Shown one piece after another: positions 5,298-5,634 of a DNA stretch of 5,634 nt. The DNA lies in assembly GCA_003154055.1 (NCBI GenBank), contig PMCH01000130.1, forward strand, positions 1-5,634, read 5' to 3'. Each line of letters starts with the position of its first letter. Within the stretch, counting starts at the first letter, position 1. The DNA comes from Acidobacteriaceae bacterium. GTDB lineage: Bacteria > Acidobacteriota > Terriglobia > Terriglobales > Acidobacteriaceae. Position numbers and translations under genes: made by a program. Under the pieces are notes generated by a model. The model worked only from the letters and a program-made list of their open reading frames with translations, made no database searches and was not told the origin of the DNA.

Positions 5298-5634
5298 CTA
5301 CTCTTCCGCCTCTTCCTCGCTGTCGTTGATCACGTCCACGACCCGCCCGCGGATCGAAAACAGCAGTTTCTGAGTGTCGTCGGGCTGAAAAGTAACTCGC
5401 GCCGGTGCCCGCTGCCACGCTGGGGCCGGGCACTCTGAGTCCGGCGCATCGTCTCCCTCCGGCTCACCCAACACCTTTTTCAGAATCGGCTTTCGCCGTC
5501 CGACCTGGGCCACCATCGCATACAGCTTCTTGCCATCTTCCGACACGCCGCAATAGGCCACATAGTCGCGATACCAGCTGGCCGTCGAGTAAAACGGATC
5601 GAACTCGGGCAAGCTCAACTGTGAGATTCTTCCC
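5298..5634 (-). CDS. Conserved-looking protein of unknown function, 5' end beyond window
   Basis: I do not recognise a domain. The frame is open from the window edge to a TAG at 5298-5300, giving 111 visible residues. The first in-window start candidate is TTG at 5616-5618, which would give 106 residues. The sequence before it (RISQ) runs smoothly into LSLPEFDPFYSTASWYRDY, and no Shine-Dalgarno sequence precedes that TTG, so the true start more likely lies outside the window. The first half is aromatic-rich and contains YVAYCGVSEDGKKLYAMVAQ and GRRKPILKK, which looks like a small beta-rich fold. The middle is Pro/Ala/Asp-rich and probably flexible. A second ordered segment (ARVTFQPDDTQKLLFSIRG, RVVDVI) follows, and the protein ends in an acidic tail, NDSEEEAEE. 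There is no signal peptide or membrane segment in the visible part. The gene converges on the rhomboid gene with a 10-nt gap and no visible terminator between them. The absence of stops and the protein-like composition make it a likely real gene; from memory similar proteins occur in Acidobacteriota. Confidence 0.75.
   Translation of the reverse strand, partial: GRISQLSLPEFDPFYSTASWYRDYVAYCGVSEDGKKLYAMVAQVGRRKPILKKVLGEPEGDDAPDSECPAPAWQRAPARVTFQPDDTQKLLFSIRGRVVDVINDSEEEAEE

Overview
The window is a GC-rich, densely coded bacterial chromosome segment carrying ordinary housekeeping and accessory genes. No mobile element, CRISPR array, tRNA or rRNA was recognised. The style of the heme proteins, the rhomboid protease fused to TPR repeats, the small conserved unknown proteins and a GC-rich intergenic palindrome look most like Acidobacteriota (Koribacter/Acidobacteriaceae-like). 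That placement comes from memory of similar sequences, not from a database search, and is only moderately certain.

Left part (1-2250, + strand): the 3' part of a ferrochelatase gene (hemH, 5' end cut by the window edge), followed after 21 nt by a complete HemY-type porphyrinogen oxidase gene (hemG/hemY family). The two enzymes act at adjacent late steps of heme synthesis and probably share a transcript. The spacer carries a small tandem repeat, and stop codons occur in all three forward frames across the end of hemH and this spacer.

Middle part (2251-3841): a very small gene on the - strand (2295-2504) encodes a 69-residue Lys-rich protein with a CxxC/CxxH zinc-site pattern. Its start is fixed by an excellent Shine-Dalgarno sequence. 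It converges on the porphyrinogen oxidase gene and is divergent from a complete EamA-family (DMT superfamily) ten-helix transporter gene (2711-3658). After that comes a 183-nt intergenic stretch with a perfect 9-bp-stem palindrome and, near its end, a cluster of GTAC motifs.

Right part (3842-5634): a complete 481-residue membrane protein combines an N-terminal four-Cys zinc ribbon, a rhomboid serine protease with its Ser/His dyad intact, an extra seventh membrane helix and six TPR units. It converges, 10 nt apart, with a partial - strand gene for an unrecognised small protein with an acidic tail.

Nothing here amounts to a clear new defence or metabolic system. The items most worth a second look are the zinc ribbon-rhomboid-TPR protein, the mini zinc-site protein, the palindrome, and the odd hemH/hemG junction. 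No gene-free stretch exceeds about 210 nt.
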